Numbered from the stretch's first letter, positions 17,671-26,485 are shown. The stretch: DNA of 64,000 bases from Mucilaginibacter frigoritolerans (GCF_007830615.1 NZ_VLLI01000014.1:1-64000), one strand, 5' to 3'. The notes: generated from the sequence alone by a model not told the origin. Translations and numbers: made by a program.

Positions 17671-18132
17671 TCACTCCTTTAGCGCCGAGTCCCAATGCTC
17701 TGCAACTTTGCCGTTTTCAACGCGGAGCATTTCAAACGAGGTGGTAGTGTATTTTTTGGTAGGATCTTTTGGATCGGGATGTATGCTTTTAAAACTAAGT
17801 ACCACGCGGTCGCCTTCTGCAACAATGGCAATCAGCGGACCTTGAATGGTATCAACAATTGGCCGGGCTTTTGCGAATTTTGAAAAGAAATCAATAAAAC
17901 CTTGTCTGCCTGTTGGCACGTTCGGATTGTGCTGAATATAAGTTTCGAGCATATATTGCGGCGCTAGTTCCAAGTGACCGCCCTCTAAAACCGAGCGCCA
18001 AAAATCATATACTATTTTTTTGTTTTTGGCAAGCTGCGGATCATTGCTGTATAGCATCTGTTTCTGGCTTTGAGCAAAACTGTTTGCAGCAAAAAAGACT
18101 GTAAAACCAATAAATATTAATTTTCTTTTCAT
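17671..18132 (-). CDS. Exported SnoaL-like / NTF2-fold protein
   Basis: A 153-residue protein with a signal peptide (ends ANSFAQ, about residue 20) and an NTF2-like domain of the SnoaL group: KIVYDFWRSVLEGGHLELAP, YIQHNPNVPTGRQGFIDFF and VVLSFKSIHP. The HNP segment and C-terminal VAEHWDSALKE are typical of this group, which includes small cyclases, isomerases and many proteins without known activity. The substrate cannot be told. Monocistronic. Confidence 0.8.
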   Translation of the reverse strand: MKRKLIFIGFTVFFAANSFAQSQKQMLYSNDPQLAKNKKIVYDFWRSVLEGGHLELAPQYMLETYIQHNPNVPTGRQGFIDFFSKFAKARPIVDTIQGPLIAIVAEGDRVVLSFKSIHPDPKDPTKKYTTTSFEMLRVENGKVAEHWDSALKE

Positions 18133-18323
18133 TTAGTTTATGGTTGTTTAGGTGATTGGGGCTTATAAAGATACGTTTATAATTAAATGATAGGAAGAGA
18201 AAATGAACCACTCGTTCACTCTAGCTTCTTTGTCCTATTTATCATTAAATTAATAACTGTAATTATTGATTATAGCTCTCTTCGTTTTTAAAATTGAATA
18301 GAAAGCTGTATTTTTGATTATGA

Positions 18324-18962
18324 ATGAAAAACATCAAAGATGAATTACAACATATCATTCTCGGAGATGAACCGGCTGGCCAAGCAAGTAAACTCAAAAA
18401 AGTCCAGCGTTTCCTTAGATCAGATGAGGAAACAAGCTTCGCTATTGAAAAACAGCAGTGGTTCAAAAGTAAAGAAACAACAGCACTCCTAGCATTCGCA
18501 GAAAAAGAGGATATTATTTATACCCCGGCAATTGATGAAAGTGATTTTATCAGTGAAGGTGCGGAACAAAAAGTCTATCGATTTGATGGATCACACGTCA
18601 TTAAGACAAACGGGGGTATCTTTTACGAATGCTGGTTCGACTACTTCAACAGCCTGCTCATCCATAATTATTTCTTTCCGTCTACCGCTTATACATTTCT
18701 TGGCTTCAAAATGATTGCAGGTGAATTGAACGCAGTAGTAATGCAGGAATTTATCATGACTTCCGAGCCTACCAACCTTGCTACAGTAAAAGAATTCTTA
18801 GCGTACAACAATTTCCATAACACTCGTAATAATGACTACATCAACTACGATTTGGGGTTAATATTTGAGAATTTGCACGACGAGAATGTACTTTCGATTG
18901 ACAGCGTTCTTTTCTTTATTGACACCGTTTTTTACTTAACAGAAGATTTTTATACCACCTAG
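18324..18962 (+). CDS. Putative polyvalent-protein kinase domain protein
   Basis: A 212-residue single-domain protein. The segment FISEGAEQKVYRFDGSHVIK near 72-91 looks like the glycine loop and Lys of a minimal kinase fold, followed by ECWFDYFNSLLIHNYFFPST and, near the end, YDLGLIFENLHDENVLSID, in place of catalytic-loop residues. This matches the serine/threonine/tyrosine kinase-like domain described from polyvalent proteins of phages and conjugative elements. Here it stands alone on the chromosome with no phage gene beside it. Kinase activity is not established. Confidence 0.6.
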   Translation: MKNIKDELQHIILGDEPAGQASKLKKVQRFLRSDEETSFAIEKQQWFKSKETTALLAFAEKEDIIYTPAIDESDFISEGAEQKVYRFDGSHVIKTNGGIFYECWFDYFNSLLIHNYFFPSTAYTFLGFKMIAGELNAVVMQEFIMTSEPTNLATVKEFLAYNNFHNTRNNDYINYDLGLIFENLHDENVLSIDSVLFFIDTVFYLTEDFYTT

Positions 18963-19040
18963 ACTCAGGGGCATTAATTAAATTAAAGCTTGCTCCACAT
19001 TGTAAATCAAAAACTCTCAGAAAAATTAATTCTCATCCCC

Positions 19041-19820
19041 CTACAATGACCTATCCAAATGAACATATCCCCCATCTACATAAATTAATTGCCCAGTGGT
19101 ATGGCTGGATAGCGGGGAAAGCAAGAATACGGCCATATTAGCTATTTCCTCAACGGTTGTCATTCTTTTACCCAGGGGGATATTATTTTTTATGGCGTCC
19201 AGCTTTTCGTCTGGGTTATTTATGGTGCTGATCCATTGTTCGTAAAGCGGGGTCCAGCATTCAGCCACAATAATGGCATTAACACGAATCTGATGCGGGA
19301 GCAGTTCCACTGCCCACTCACGGGTTAGTGCATTTCTTCCGCCATTAGCAGCCGCGTAACCCGATGTGCCGCCCTGGCCAGTATCTGCTGTTTTGGAACT
19401 GATATTTAAGATACTTCCTTTTGATTTTATTAACTCGGGCAATACCGCCTGCGCCATTAAATAATAGTGTACAAGGTTTTGGTGCAGGGAAGCTATAAAC
19501 TTTTCATAATTACCGCTTTGCAACCCTACTCCGTCATTTGCACCTGCGTTATTTACCAGCCCGTCAATCCTGCCAAAGCGTTCTATAATAGTTTCAACAG
19601 CCGGAGCACATGCTGCAGAGTTTACCAAATCAGCTACAATATGACCACACTTTCCACCCAGAAGTTCAATTTCTTTAACTGTATTGAGGTTATGGGCTTC
19701 TGTACGACTAACAATTACCGGCACCGCGCCTTCCCTCACTAAAGCCAGTGCAATTCCTTTTCCAATTCCTCTTGCCCCGCCGGTAACAATGATCACCTTG
19801 CCTTTAAGTTGTAAATCCAT
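19041..19820 (-). CDS. SDR oxidoreductase, probable L-fucose dehydrogenase
   Basis: A 259-residue short-chain dehydrogenase: NAD(P) loop TGGARGIGKG near 13, NNAG near 89, the catalytic Ser in ILNISSKTADTG near 140, and YAAANGG near 153 where Tyr is kept but the usual Lys four residues later is Gly-Arg (YxxxNGGR), which is odd. Last gene of the six-gene fucose operon, 6 nt after the lactonase gene. In the oxidative fucose route an SDR makes fuconolactone from fucose; this one is assigned that step because the other SDR resembles the ketodeoxyfuconate dehydrogenase. The split of roles between the two SDRs is tentative. Confidence 0.75.
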   Translation of the reverse strand: MDLQLKGKVIIVTGGARGIGKGIALALVREGAVPVIVSRTEAHNLNTVKEIELLGGKCGHIVADLVNSAACAPAVETIIERFGRIDGLVNNAGANDGVGLQSGNYEKFIASLHQNLVHYYLMAQAVLPELIKSKGSILNISSKTADTGQGGTSGYAAANGGRNALTREWAVELLPHQIRVNAIIVAECWTPLYEQWISTINNPDEKLDAIKNNIPLGKRMTTVEEIANMAVFLLSPLSSHTTGQLIYVDGGYVHLDRSL

Positions 19821-19826
19821 GTTTTT

Positions 19827-20669
19827 TTAATTGTCTTCGTTTAATTTATAAAACGCTACAGCATTAGCTCCCCAAAACAATTCTTGATTGCCGATTGGAA
19901 ATTTTGCGGTATAAATGTTTATTGCATTAAAAAACAGATCATACCCACCAGCCAGGTTGCATACCGGCCAGTCGGAGCCATACATTACCCGGTGTTTCCC
20001 GAATGTTGAAAAAACAATATCCAGGTAAGGTTCCAGATCCTGCAAGGTCCAGTTATGCCAGTCTGCTTCCGTAACCAGGCCTGAAATTTTGCAGGATACA
20101 TTGTTATGTTTGGCCAGCAAATTAATATCGTGATGCCATTGCGTAATTTCTTTATCCTTAATCCGGGGTTTCGCCATATGGTCAATTACAAAACGCTGTT
20201 CGGGGAACTGTTCCACCAGTTGCAATGCAAATTTCAGGTGTTCGGGGCGTATCAACAGGTCATAAGTAAATCCATACTGATTTAGTAAAGCTATTCCTTT
20301 CAAAAACCGGGGATTTAACATAAAGGCCGGATCTTTTTCCGCTTCCAGCACATGCCTGAATCCTTTTATCAGTGGAAATTGAGCATACTTTTTTAAATGT
20401 AACTCCACTTGCTCCGAACACAGATCAACCCAACCCACAATCCCCTTAATAAAAGGGTTATCTTCTGCACACTCCAGTAAAAAGAAATTGTCGCCCTCAT
20501 TTTGTCTTGATTGCACCGCAATACACCTATCAATTTTGTTTTCCGTCAAAATAGCTAACAACTCATTTGGCAAAAAATCTCTACGGATATTTTTTTTATC
20601 GGGAGTGATCCAACTATCCTGTTCCGCATCAAAAATCCAAAAATGCTGATGTGCATCAATAATCTGCAT
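19827..20669 (-). CDS. Amidohydrolase-family lactonase, probable L-fuconolactonase
   Basis: A 280-residue metal-dependent hydrolase of the amidohydrolase_2 family: metal ligands in IIDAHQHFWIFD at the N-terminus, HVLEAEKDPAF near 105, VIDHMAKP near 164 and the late Asp in MYGSDWPVCNLAGGY near 231. In this family the members next to sugar dehydrogenases open sugar lactones. The neighbours (fucose permease, mutarotase, two SDRs, dehydratase) make L-fucono-1,5-lactone the likely substrate. Spaced 27 nt from the SDR upstream and 6 nt from the SDR downstream. Confidence 0.85.
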   Translation of the reverse strand: MQIIDAHQHFWIFDAEQDSWITPDKKNIRRDFLPNELLAILTENKIDRCIAVQSRQNEGDNFFLLECAEDNPFIKGIVGWVDLCSEQVELHLKKYAQFPLIKGFRHVLEAEKDPAFMLNPRFLKGIALLNQYGFTYDLLIRPEHLKFALQLVEQFPEQRFVIDHMAKPRIKDKEITQWHHDINLLAKHNNVSCKISGLVTEADWHNWTLQDLEPYLDIVFSTFGKHRVMYGSDWPVCNLAGGYDLFFNAINIYTAKFPIGNQELFWGANAVAFYKLNEDN

Positions 20670-20696
20670 ATTTACTGCCTTTTATTTTTAGGTTGA

Positions 20697-21467
20697 TCAG
20701 TTATTAAGGTGCACAAATCCGCCATCTATCAAATAGTCGCAGCCGGTAATAAATGCCGATTCGTCTGCACATAAAAACAAAGCGAGTGTTGCTACCTCCT
20801 CAGGCGTTCCCATCCTTTTTATAGGCTGACTGTCGGATAGTTCCTTAAACATCTCCGCTTCACGCCCTGGGTAGTTTTTAGCTATAAAACCATCAACAAA
20901 AGGGGTATGCACCCGTGCGGGCGACAGACTGTTACACCTGATATTATCAGCCAGGTAATCCCGCGCCACAGACATGGTCATAGCATAAATTGCCCCTTTA
21001 CTGGCCGAATAAGCAAACCTATTGGTAATGCCCACATGTGCCGCTATGGAAGCCGTATTGAGGATAGCGCCGCGTTTATTTTTCTGCATCAGGGGCAACA
21101 CGGCATGCAAACAATTATAGGCACCCTTTACATTAACATCCATCACCCGCTGAAAATCCTCGGGCGCGGTATTGCCTGCATTGCCAACATGGGCTATACC
21201 TGCATTGTTAACCAATATATCAATATCACCTATCTGATTAAACGCTTCAGTAACGGCTGTCAGATCTGTAATATTACAACTGATAAACTGAGCTTTATAT
21301 CCATTTTGGGTGATGGTATCAACGGTAGTATTTCCCGATTGACTATCCACATCAATAATATAAACAGATGCTTCACGGGTTGCAAAAAGAATAGCAATAG
21401 CCTTACCGATACCGCTGCCTCCACCGGTAATTACCACGTTTTTACCTTTTAAACTGAACATGTCCAT
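20697..21467 (-). CDS. SDR oxidoreductase, probable 2-keto-3-deoxy-L-fuconate dehydrogenase
   Basis: A 256-residue classical SDR: TGGGSGIGKA near 14, D39 region VYIIDVDS suggesting NAD preference, NNAG near 87, and the catalytic Ser and Tyr-Lys in LNTASIAAHV and YSASKGA near 140-158. The segment SPARVHTPFVDGFI is typical of the BDH2/ketodeoxyfuconate dehydrogenase branch. It would oxidise the dehydration product of fuconate before cleavage. Fourth gene of the operon, 16 nt after the dehydratase gene. Confidence 0.8.
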   Translation of the reverse strand: MDMFSLKGKNVVITGGGSGIGKAIAILFATREASVYIIDVDSQSGNTTVDTITQNGYKAQFISCNITDLTAVTEAFNQIGDIDILVNNAGIAHVGNAGNTAPEDFQRVMDVNVKGAYNCLHAVLPLMQKNKRGAILNTASIAAHVGITNRFAYSASKGAIYAMTMSVARDYLADNIRCNSLSPARVHTPFVDGFIAKNYPGREAEMFKELSDSQPIKRMGTPEEVATLALFLCADESAFITGCDYLIDGGFVHLNN

Positions 21468-21483
21468 TTCCTATTGTATTTGT

Positions 21484-23145
21484 TTAAAGTGATACGCCTC
21501 TTTTCCAGGGAATAAAATCATCCTGACCCAGTTTTGCTGCCTTTGTTTCTACCTCGCCGCTGGCTACATCTATAATAAAATTCAAAATCCGCTCAGCTAC
21601 CTGTCGTATGGTTTCTTTACCCTCAATAATGGTTCCGCAGTTGATGTCAATAATATCGGGCATGCGTTCAAACAGCGTGGTGTTTGTGGATAGCTTGATA
21701 ACCTGTGTTATGGGGTTACCTGTTGGCGTTCCCAGGCCGGTAGTAAACAACACGATGTTAGCACCCGAACCTACTTCGGCAGTGGTACTTTCCACATCGC
21801 TGCCGGGTGTACATAAAAGGTTTAAGCCTTTTTCTGTTATTTTCTCCGGATAATCCAAAACCGCCGTTACCGGTGATGTCCCTCCTTTTTTTGCCGCACC
21901 TGCTGATTTTATTGCATCGGTGATCAGCCCATCCCTGATATTTCCGGGTGATGGATTGGCATAAAATCCGGAACCACTTTGTTCAGCAGCTTTATTGTAA
22001 TTGATCATCAAATCCATAAACCTGTTAGCCACCCCTTCATTTACGCAACGGTTACTTAACTCCTGCTCAACCCCACATAGTTCCGGAAATTCTGAAAGAA
22101 CCACGCTACCATCCATTGCTACTAACAGATCGGAAACATAACCTAATGCCGGGTTTGCTGAGATTCCCGAAAACCCATCAGATCCGCCGCATTCCAAACC
22201 GATACACAATTTGGACAATGGTGCAGGGCGCCGTTCAATTTTATTTGCTTCTATCAAACCGGCAAAAGTCTGCTTCAGGGCTTCCTGTAAGAGGTTACTT
22301 TCGGTTCCCAATTTTTGCTGCTCTAATATAAACAGAGGCTTATCAAATGATGGTGAGCGTTTGGCAATTTCCTGCTGTAAAATACTCACCTGTGCATGCT
22401 GGCATCCTAAACTCAATACGGTGGCTCCCGCAACATTGGCATGCGTAATGTAACCGGCCAATAAACCGCATAAAGTCTCGGCATCAGCCTTCGTACCTCC
22501 GCAGCCCATGGTATGGTTCAAAAATTTAATGCCATCAACATTTTTAAACATCCGTTTGTTTACAGGGCTGTTTTGGGAATCTTTCAAATCCGCATTCAAT
22601 ATATCTTCTGTAGTTTTTCCTGCCTGATACAGGTCAACTAATTGCTCAACTTCCGATTGATAGCTGTCGGCCTTTTTGTAGCCCAGCTTTCCGGTCAGTG
22701 CTTCCTTTAAAACATCAATATTCCTGTTTTCGCAAAAAACAAGAGGGATAACCAACCAATGGTTAGCCGTCCCTACTGAACCATCGCTGCGGTGATAGCC
22801 TTTAAACGTTCTTCCCGAAAACTGGCTGACATCCGGCCTTTGCCAGTTTGATTTCCGCTCGCCTAGTTTAAAATCAGCTGAGGCATGTACAATATTATTA
22901 ACCGTTATTAATCCGCCTAACGCAATCGGCTCAGTAGCTTTGCCCACCAGCACGCCATACATGATAATCTCATCGCCTGCCTGCAAGGGCATTAAGGTAA
23001 ATTTATGCTTGGCTTTAATGTCAGCCGTAGTAATTGACAATCCGTCTAAAAAAATCTGTGTCCCTGCCTTTAAATCCTGCAGCGCCACTGCAACGTTATC
23101 CTTCTGATGGATACGCAAAAAAACATCCGCTACTTCCTGACTCAT
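21484..23145 (-). CDS. UxaA / altronate dehydratase-family protein, probable L-fuconate dehydratase
   Basis: A 553-residue protein with an N-terminal SAF domain (about 10-90, RIHQKDNVAVALQDLKAGTQ) and the altronate/galactarate dehydratase core after it: HRSDGSVGTANHW near 117, FLNHTMGCGGTKADAETL near 208, LGCQHAQ near 246 and GLECGGSDGFSGISANPALG near 317. Cysteines in these motifs bind the catalytic metal or cluster in the family. It is full length, not split in two chains. The operon context points to dehydration of L-fuconate to the 2-keto-3-deoxy acid. A role on another sugar acid cannot be excluded. Confidence 0.82.
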   Translation of the reverse strand: MSQEVADVFLRIHQKDNVAVALQDLKAGTQIFLDGLSITTADIKAKHKFTLMPLQAGDEIIMYGVLVGKATEPIALGGLITVNNIVHASADFKLGERKSNWQRPDVSQFSGRTFKGYHRSDGSVGTANHWLVIPLVFCENRNIDVLKEALTGKLGYKKADSYQSEVEQLVDLYQAGKTTEDILNADLKDSQNSPVNKRMFKNVDGIKFLNHTMGCGGTKADAETLCGLLAGYITHANVAGATVLSLGCQHAQVSILQQEIAKRSPSFDKPLFILEQQKLGTESNLLQEALKQTFAGLIEANKIERRPAPLSKLCIGLECGGSDGFSGISANPALGYVSDLLVAMDGSVVLSEFPELCGVEQELSNRCVNEGVANRFMDLMINYNKAAEQSGSGFYANPSPGNIRDGLITDAIKSAGAAKKGGTSPVTAVLDYPEKITEKGLNLLCTPGSDVESTTAEVGSGANIVLFTTGLGTPTGNPITQVIKLSTNTTLFERMPDIIDINCGTIIEGKETIRQVAERILNFIIDVASGEVETKAAKLGQDDFIPWKRGVSL

Positions 23146-23155
23146 TTTCTATTAA

Positions 23156-23488
23156 TTATACTAATTCAAATATTTTTTCCATTAAAACCCATTTCTCTCC
23201 TTTGCCAGCTCCCGGAATATGCTGCTGATACTTCAGCATCAATGTTTCCCACTCCTGTACCTTCGGGTTGGCATTATCCATCAGCGCTTTTTTTTCAAAG
23301 CTAAAACCGTCAGCAGCTTTGATTAACATGCACAGCCTGTTTCCGAAACAATAAATATCCATGCTTTCAATTCCTGAATCTTTAATGCTCAATAAAATTT
23401 CCGGCCATACTTTTTGATGATGGGCTATATATTCCGCAATAAGTTGCGGATCATTTTTTAGGTCGAGGGTTAAACAATATTGATTCAT
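23156..23488 (-). CDS. RhaM-family sugar mutarotase, probable L-fucose mutarotase
   Basis: A 110-residue ferredoxin-like protein of the L-rhamnose mutarotase family: YCLTLDLKNDPQLIAEY, then HHQKVWPEILLSIKDSGIES with the conserved His, and VQEWETLMLKYQQHIPGA near the C-terminus. These enzymes interconvert alpha and beta anomers. Between the fucose permease and the dehydratase (gaps 24 and 10 nt), its substrate is most likely L-fucose. It is a RhaM homologue, not FucU. Confidence 0.88.
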   Translation of the reverse strand: MNQYCLTLDLKNDPQLIAEYIAHHQKVWPEILLSIKDSGIESMDIYCFGNRLCMLIKAADGFSFEKKALMDNANPKVQEWETLMLKYQQHIPGAGKGEKWVLMEKIFELV

Positions 23489-23512
23489 GGCATTTATTTA
23501 ATAACGCATTAA

Positions 23513-24709
23513 TTAACTAGTCCTTACACGATAACCCTTCCACCCATACCATGCCACAATAATAAAACAGCATAGCGGAACGCAATAGGCTATGGATGTA
23601 GAATATTTATCAGCAATAACACCCATCACAACAGGTACAATAGCACCGCCTATAATGGCCATAATAATAAACGAGGATGCTTTTTGTGTGTAGGAACCCA
23701 AATCTTTTAACCCCAATGCAAAAATGGTAGGAAACATAATGGATTCAAAAAAGAATACACCCAATAAAGCATAAACCGATAGCCATTTTAAATCCGCAAC
23801 CACTATGGCACAAAGCAAAATATTAACAACTGCGTAAACAGCCAGCAATTTATTTGCATCTACAACCTTCATTAATGCAGTGCCAACAAAACGCCCGGTG
23901 GTGAACAATATTAATCCGGCCGATAGCAATGCAGACGCCCTGGCATTGGAGACACCACTCCCGTTCTCTGTACAGTAATTAATAAAAAATGCCGCTACCC
24001 CCACCTGGGCGGCTACATAAAAAAATTGCGCTATAACTGCATTGGTAAAATTCCGGTGCGAAAATAAGGGCCGGGTAACTATTTCTTCTTCCGCTGCCGG
24101 TGTATTTTCCCTGATCTCCGGTAAAGGTGTCCGCAGAAAGAAAATGGTAATCAGCAAAACAACAATCCCGATAATGATATAAATTATTTTAACCGAATCC
24201 AGGTTGGCGGGGCCATCTTTCTTATCTCCAAAAAATAGGTACGCCGCTATAATAGGGCCTAAAAATGAACCTATCCCGTTAAAACACTGGGATAAATTTA
24301 ATCGATTGGCAGAGGTTTCCGGTGCACCTAAAACCGTTACGTAAGGGTTGGCTGCGGTCTCCAAAAATGCCAGTCCGGAGGCGAGAATAAATAGTGCAAC
24401 CAAAAAAAAGTTAAAACTTAAATGCACTGCTGCCGGGTAAAATAAAAACGCTCCTGTTGCATAAAGCAGCAGCCCAATTATAATTCCCCGTTTATAGCCA
24501 TATTTATTCATCAACAGCCCGGCAGGCACTGCAACCAGAAAATAAGCGCCAAAATAGGCTCCCTGCAATAGGGTGGAGCGTGTTTTGGTAATGTTCAATA
24601 TTTCCTGAAAGTGCTTGTTTAAAACATCGAGCAAGCCGTAAGCAAAACCCCACATAAAAAATAAACACGTAACAAGCACGAACGGAAAAATATATTTATT
24701 TTTTGCCAT
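23513..24709 (-). CDS. fucP: L-fucose:proton symporter, MFS
   Basis: A 398-residue transporter with about 12 membrane segments. FucP-type features are visible: FPFVLVTCLFFMWGFAYGLL with DVLNKHFQ near 9-34, the motif GLAFLETAANPYVTVLGAPE near 113 and QCFNGIGSFLGPI near 141, where Asn-Pro and Gln-Phe-Asn are typical of the fucose/glucose permease family. First gene of the operon and divergent from araC, 171 nt away. Confidence 0.88.
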   Translation of the reverse strand: MAKNKYIFPFVLVTCLFFMWGFAYGLLDVLNKHFQEILNITKTRSTLLQGAYFGAYFLVAVPAGLLMNKYGYKRGIIIGLLLYATGAFLFYPAAVHLSFNFFLVALFILASGLAFLETAANPYVTVLGAPETSANRLNLSQCFNGIGSFLGPIIAAYLFFGDKKDGPANLDSVKIIYIIIGIVVLLITIFFLRTPLPEIRENTPAAEEEIVTRPLFSHRNFTNAVIAQFFYVAAQVGVAAFFINYCTENGSGVSNARASALLSAGLILFTTGRFVGTALMKVVDANKLLAVYAVVNILLCAIVVADLKWLSVYALLGVFFFESIMFPTIFALGLKDLGSYTQKASSFIIMAIIGGAIVPVVMGVIADKYSTSIAYCVPLCCFIIVAWYGWKGYRVRTS

Positions 24710-24880
24710 GAGCTGGTAATGATGAATTTGAATTGAATAATTGGTATTACAAATAAAACAGATATTGGGCTATAAAAAATTGATGTAATTAGCTAGTTAT
24801 TAAACAATATTATCCTATCTTACCCAATAAGCAAGTAATTGTAATAATTAAATTAAACTTTGAATATTTGATCAGCTTTT

Positions 24881-25738
24881 ATGAAACCACACCTGTTAAA
24901 AGTATCAAGAGATCAGAGCGGCTCTTTCAGTGCCAGGCGTGAAACCAGGGCCAACGTAAATAACAAGTGGCATTATCACCCTGAAATTGAACTTGTTTAT
25001 TTTAAAAAAGGCTATGGCACACAATATATTGGAGATAGCATCAGCACCTTTATGCCCGGTGATGTGGCGCTGGTTGGCTCAAATTTACCGCATTTTTGGC
25101 ATTTTGATATAACCACAAATAATCACCATGAAGCAGATGTTAGTGTTATTCATTTTAAAGAGTTTTTTTGGGGTGAGCCATTTCTCCAGTTGCCCGAAAC
25201 AAATACCATTAAATGTGCGCTGGAAAAATCAAACCGTGGAATTTATATTGCAGGTGAAAATGATAATACTATTGGAGCGCTGATTGAAAAGATTGTGGAG
25301 GCTGATGGTTTTAGAAAAATAAACCTGCTTATGGAAGTATTGCATATTATAGGTGAATCTGCTAAAGCTAAGTTAATGGCCTCCATTGGTTTCAGAAACA
25401 ATTTCCCCGAAGAAGTAAGCAACAACATGGATGCAGTGTATAATTACACTATCCAAAATTTCAGAAACAACATCACACTGAAAGAAATAGCCGATGTAGC
25501 TAATATGAGCCCGAATTATTTTTGCCGTTATTTCAAATTAAAAAACAGCAAAACATTTTCATACTTTATTAGTGAAATAAGAGTTGGCCATGCGTGTAAG
25601 CTGTTAATTGAAAACAAGCTCACCATAAAGGAGATCTCCTTCGAAAGCGGCTTTAATAATTTTACAAGTTTCCACAATCACTTTAAAATAATTACCGGTA
25701 AAACACCACTAACTTATCAGAAAATGTTTTTGCGTTAA
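24881..25738 (+). CDS. AraC-family transcriptional regulator of the fucose operon
   Basis: A 285-residue regulator with an N-terminal cupin (WHYHPEIELVYFKKGYGTQY near 31, then MPGDVALVGSNLPHFWHF near 61) and a C-terminal double HTH (NITLKEIADVANMSPNYFCR near 201, ISFESGFNNFTSFHNHFK near 249). It is divergent from the fucose operon and most likely activates it when sugar is present. The same domain layout recurs in the AraC gene at 44863. The start at the ATG at 24881 fits the family. Confidence 0.9.
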   Translation: MKPHLLKVSRDQSGSFSARRETRANVNNKWHYHPEIELVYFKKGYGTQYIGDSISTFMPGDVALVGSNLPHFWHFDITTNNHHEADVSVIHFKEFFWGEPFLQLPETNTIKCALEKSNRGIYIAGENDNTIGALIEKIVEADGFRKINLLMEVLHIIGESAKAKLMASIGFRNNFPEEVSNNMDAVYNYTIQNFRNNITLKEIADVANMSPNYFCRYFKLKNSKTFSYFISEIRVGHACKLLIENKLTIKEISFESGFNNFTSFHNHFKIITGKTPLTYQKMFLR

Positions 25739-25757
25739 GCGACTGGCTTTTTTATTT

Positions 25758-25898
25758 ATGAAAATTCCTATATTGCAACCATCAATGACAAAAGCATTTA
25801 AACATATCATCATTTCTACCCAGCCGACTGTTAGTCTGCTGAATAGCGTGCTGATTATTGTCTTGATTATTATTCCTTTAATACCGGGAGTATCCTGA
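25758..25898 (+). CDS. Branched-chain amino-acid leader peptide (attenuator)
   Basis: A 46-residue open frame with ATG at 25758, 19 nt after the araC stop. Its end reads VLIIVLIIIPLIPGVS: 12 of the last 17 residues are Ile, Leu or Val, as in the IlvL/IvbL leader peptides of enteric bacteria. A second ATG at 25785 would give 37 residues. The stop codon overlaps the region that can pair with the terminator downstream, so ribosome position can decide the fold. It precedes an IlvN-like gene. The function as an attenuating leader is inferred from composition, position and the two RNA folds. Confidence 0.75.
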   Translation: MKIPILQPSMTKAFKHIIISTQPTVSLLNSVLIIVLIIIPLIPGVS

Positions 25899-25961
25899 TT
25901 GTAATCTAATTTAACCAATGATACAGCAGCCTCCCGGAAAATTCCTGGAGGCTTTTTTTTT
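25884..25961 (+). promoter_or_regulatory. Transcription attenuator: terminator and competing antiterminator
   Basis: The terminator is AGCCTCC (25928-25934) with GGAGGCT (25947-25953) and a nine-T run (25953-25961). Its left arm overlaps CTCCCGG (25931-25937), which is the exact complement of CCGGGAG (25884-25890) at the end of the leader peptide. The two pairings exclude each other. A ribosome that finishes the leader covers CCGGGAG and lets the terminator form; a ribosome stalled at the Ile/Leu/Val codons (about 25845-25880) leaves CCGGGAG free to block it. The structural gene starts 12 nt later. Confidence 0.75.
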
Positions 25962-25972
25962 AATTCAAAATC

Positions 25973-26485
25973 ATGAAAAAGCCAGCAAAACCAGAAGACC
26001 AGTTTATTTTTTCCATCTACGCCCAGGACAAAAAAGGCCTCATCGGCCAGATTCTTATCTATTTTAACCGGAGCAGTTATGATGTATTAAGCATGAATGT
26101 AGCGCGTACCGACATTAGCGATCTGGTATTGATAACTATAGAAGCAGAAGTGCCTGCGAATTCACTGTTGCCCTTTACAGAAAAGCTGAAAAAGATTGTG
26201 GAAATTTATACGGTACATACATATGCTGCAGGAGAAGGGCTGAAGAAAACAGGGTTTTACAGGTTGAGTACTTCCGCATTGAACCAACATTTGTGGGCGT
26301 TGACAACTAAATACGGGGCCACCCTGAACAACATTGGCGAAAACTGCATGGTGATTTCAAAAACAGGCAGTGACCGCGATTTGACCGAATTATATGAATT
26401 GCTGGAAGGGCCGCATTTACTTGGATTTTGTAAAAGTGGTTTGATAATGGAGGAAAGTTTGGCTCATTTTGAAGACTTAAAATAA
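25973..26485 (+). CDS. Orphan IlvN-like ACT-domain protein (acetolactate synthase small-subunit paralogue)
   Basis: A 170-residue protein. The N-terminal ACT domain (FIFSIYAQDKKGLIGQILIY, with the effector-loop residues after GL, and DVLSMNVARTDISDLVLITI) and the C-terminal half (FYRLSTSALNQHLWALTTKY, then ELYELLEGPHLLGFCKSG) line up with IlvN of Bacteroidota, which gives feedback control by valine to the catalytic subunit IlvB. No ilvB, ilvC or ilvD gene is near, and the ACT domain lacks the usual NxES segment (here DVLSMN). It may be a second regulatory subunit acting on a synthase encoded elsewhere. The leader and attenuator upstream support a tie to branched-chain amino-acid supply. Confidence 0.78.
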   Translation: MKKPAKPEDQFIFSIYAQDKKGLIGQILIYFNRSSYDVLSMNVARTDISDLVLITIEAEVPANSLLPFTEKLKKIVEIYTVHTYAAGEGLKKTGFYRLSTSALNQHLWALTTKYGATLNNIGENCMVISKTGSDRDLTELYELLEGPHLLGFCKSGLIMEESLAHFEDLK

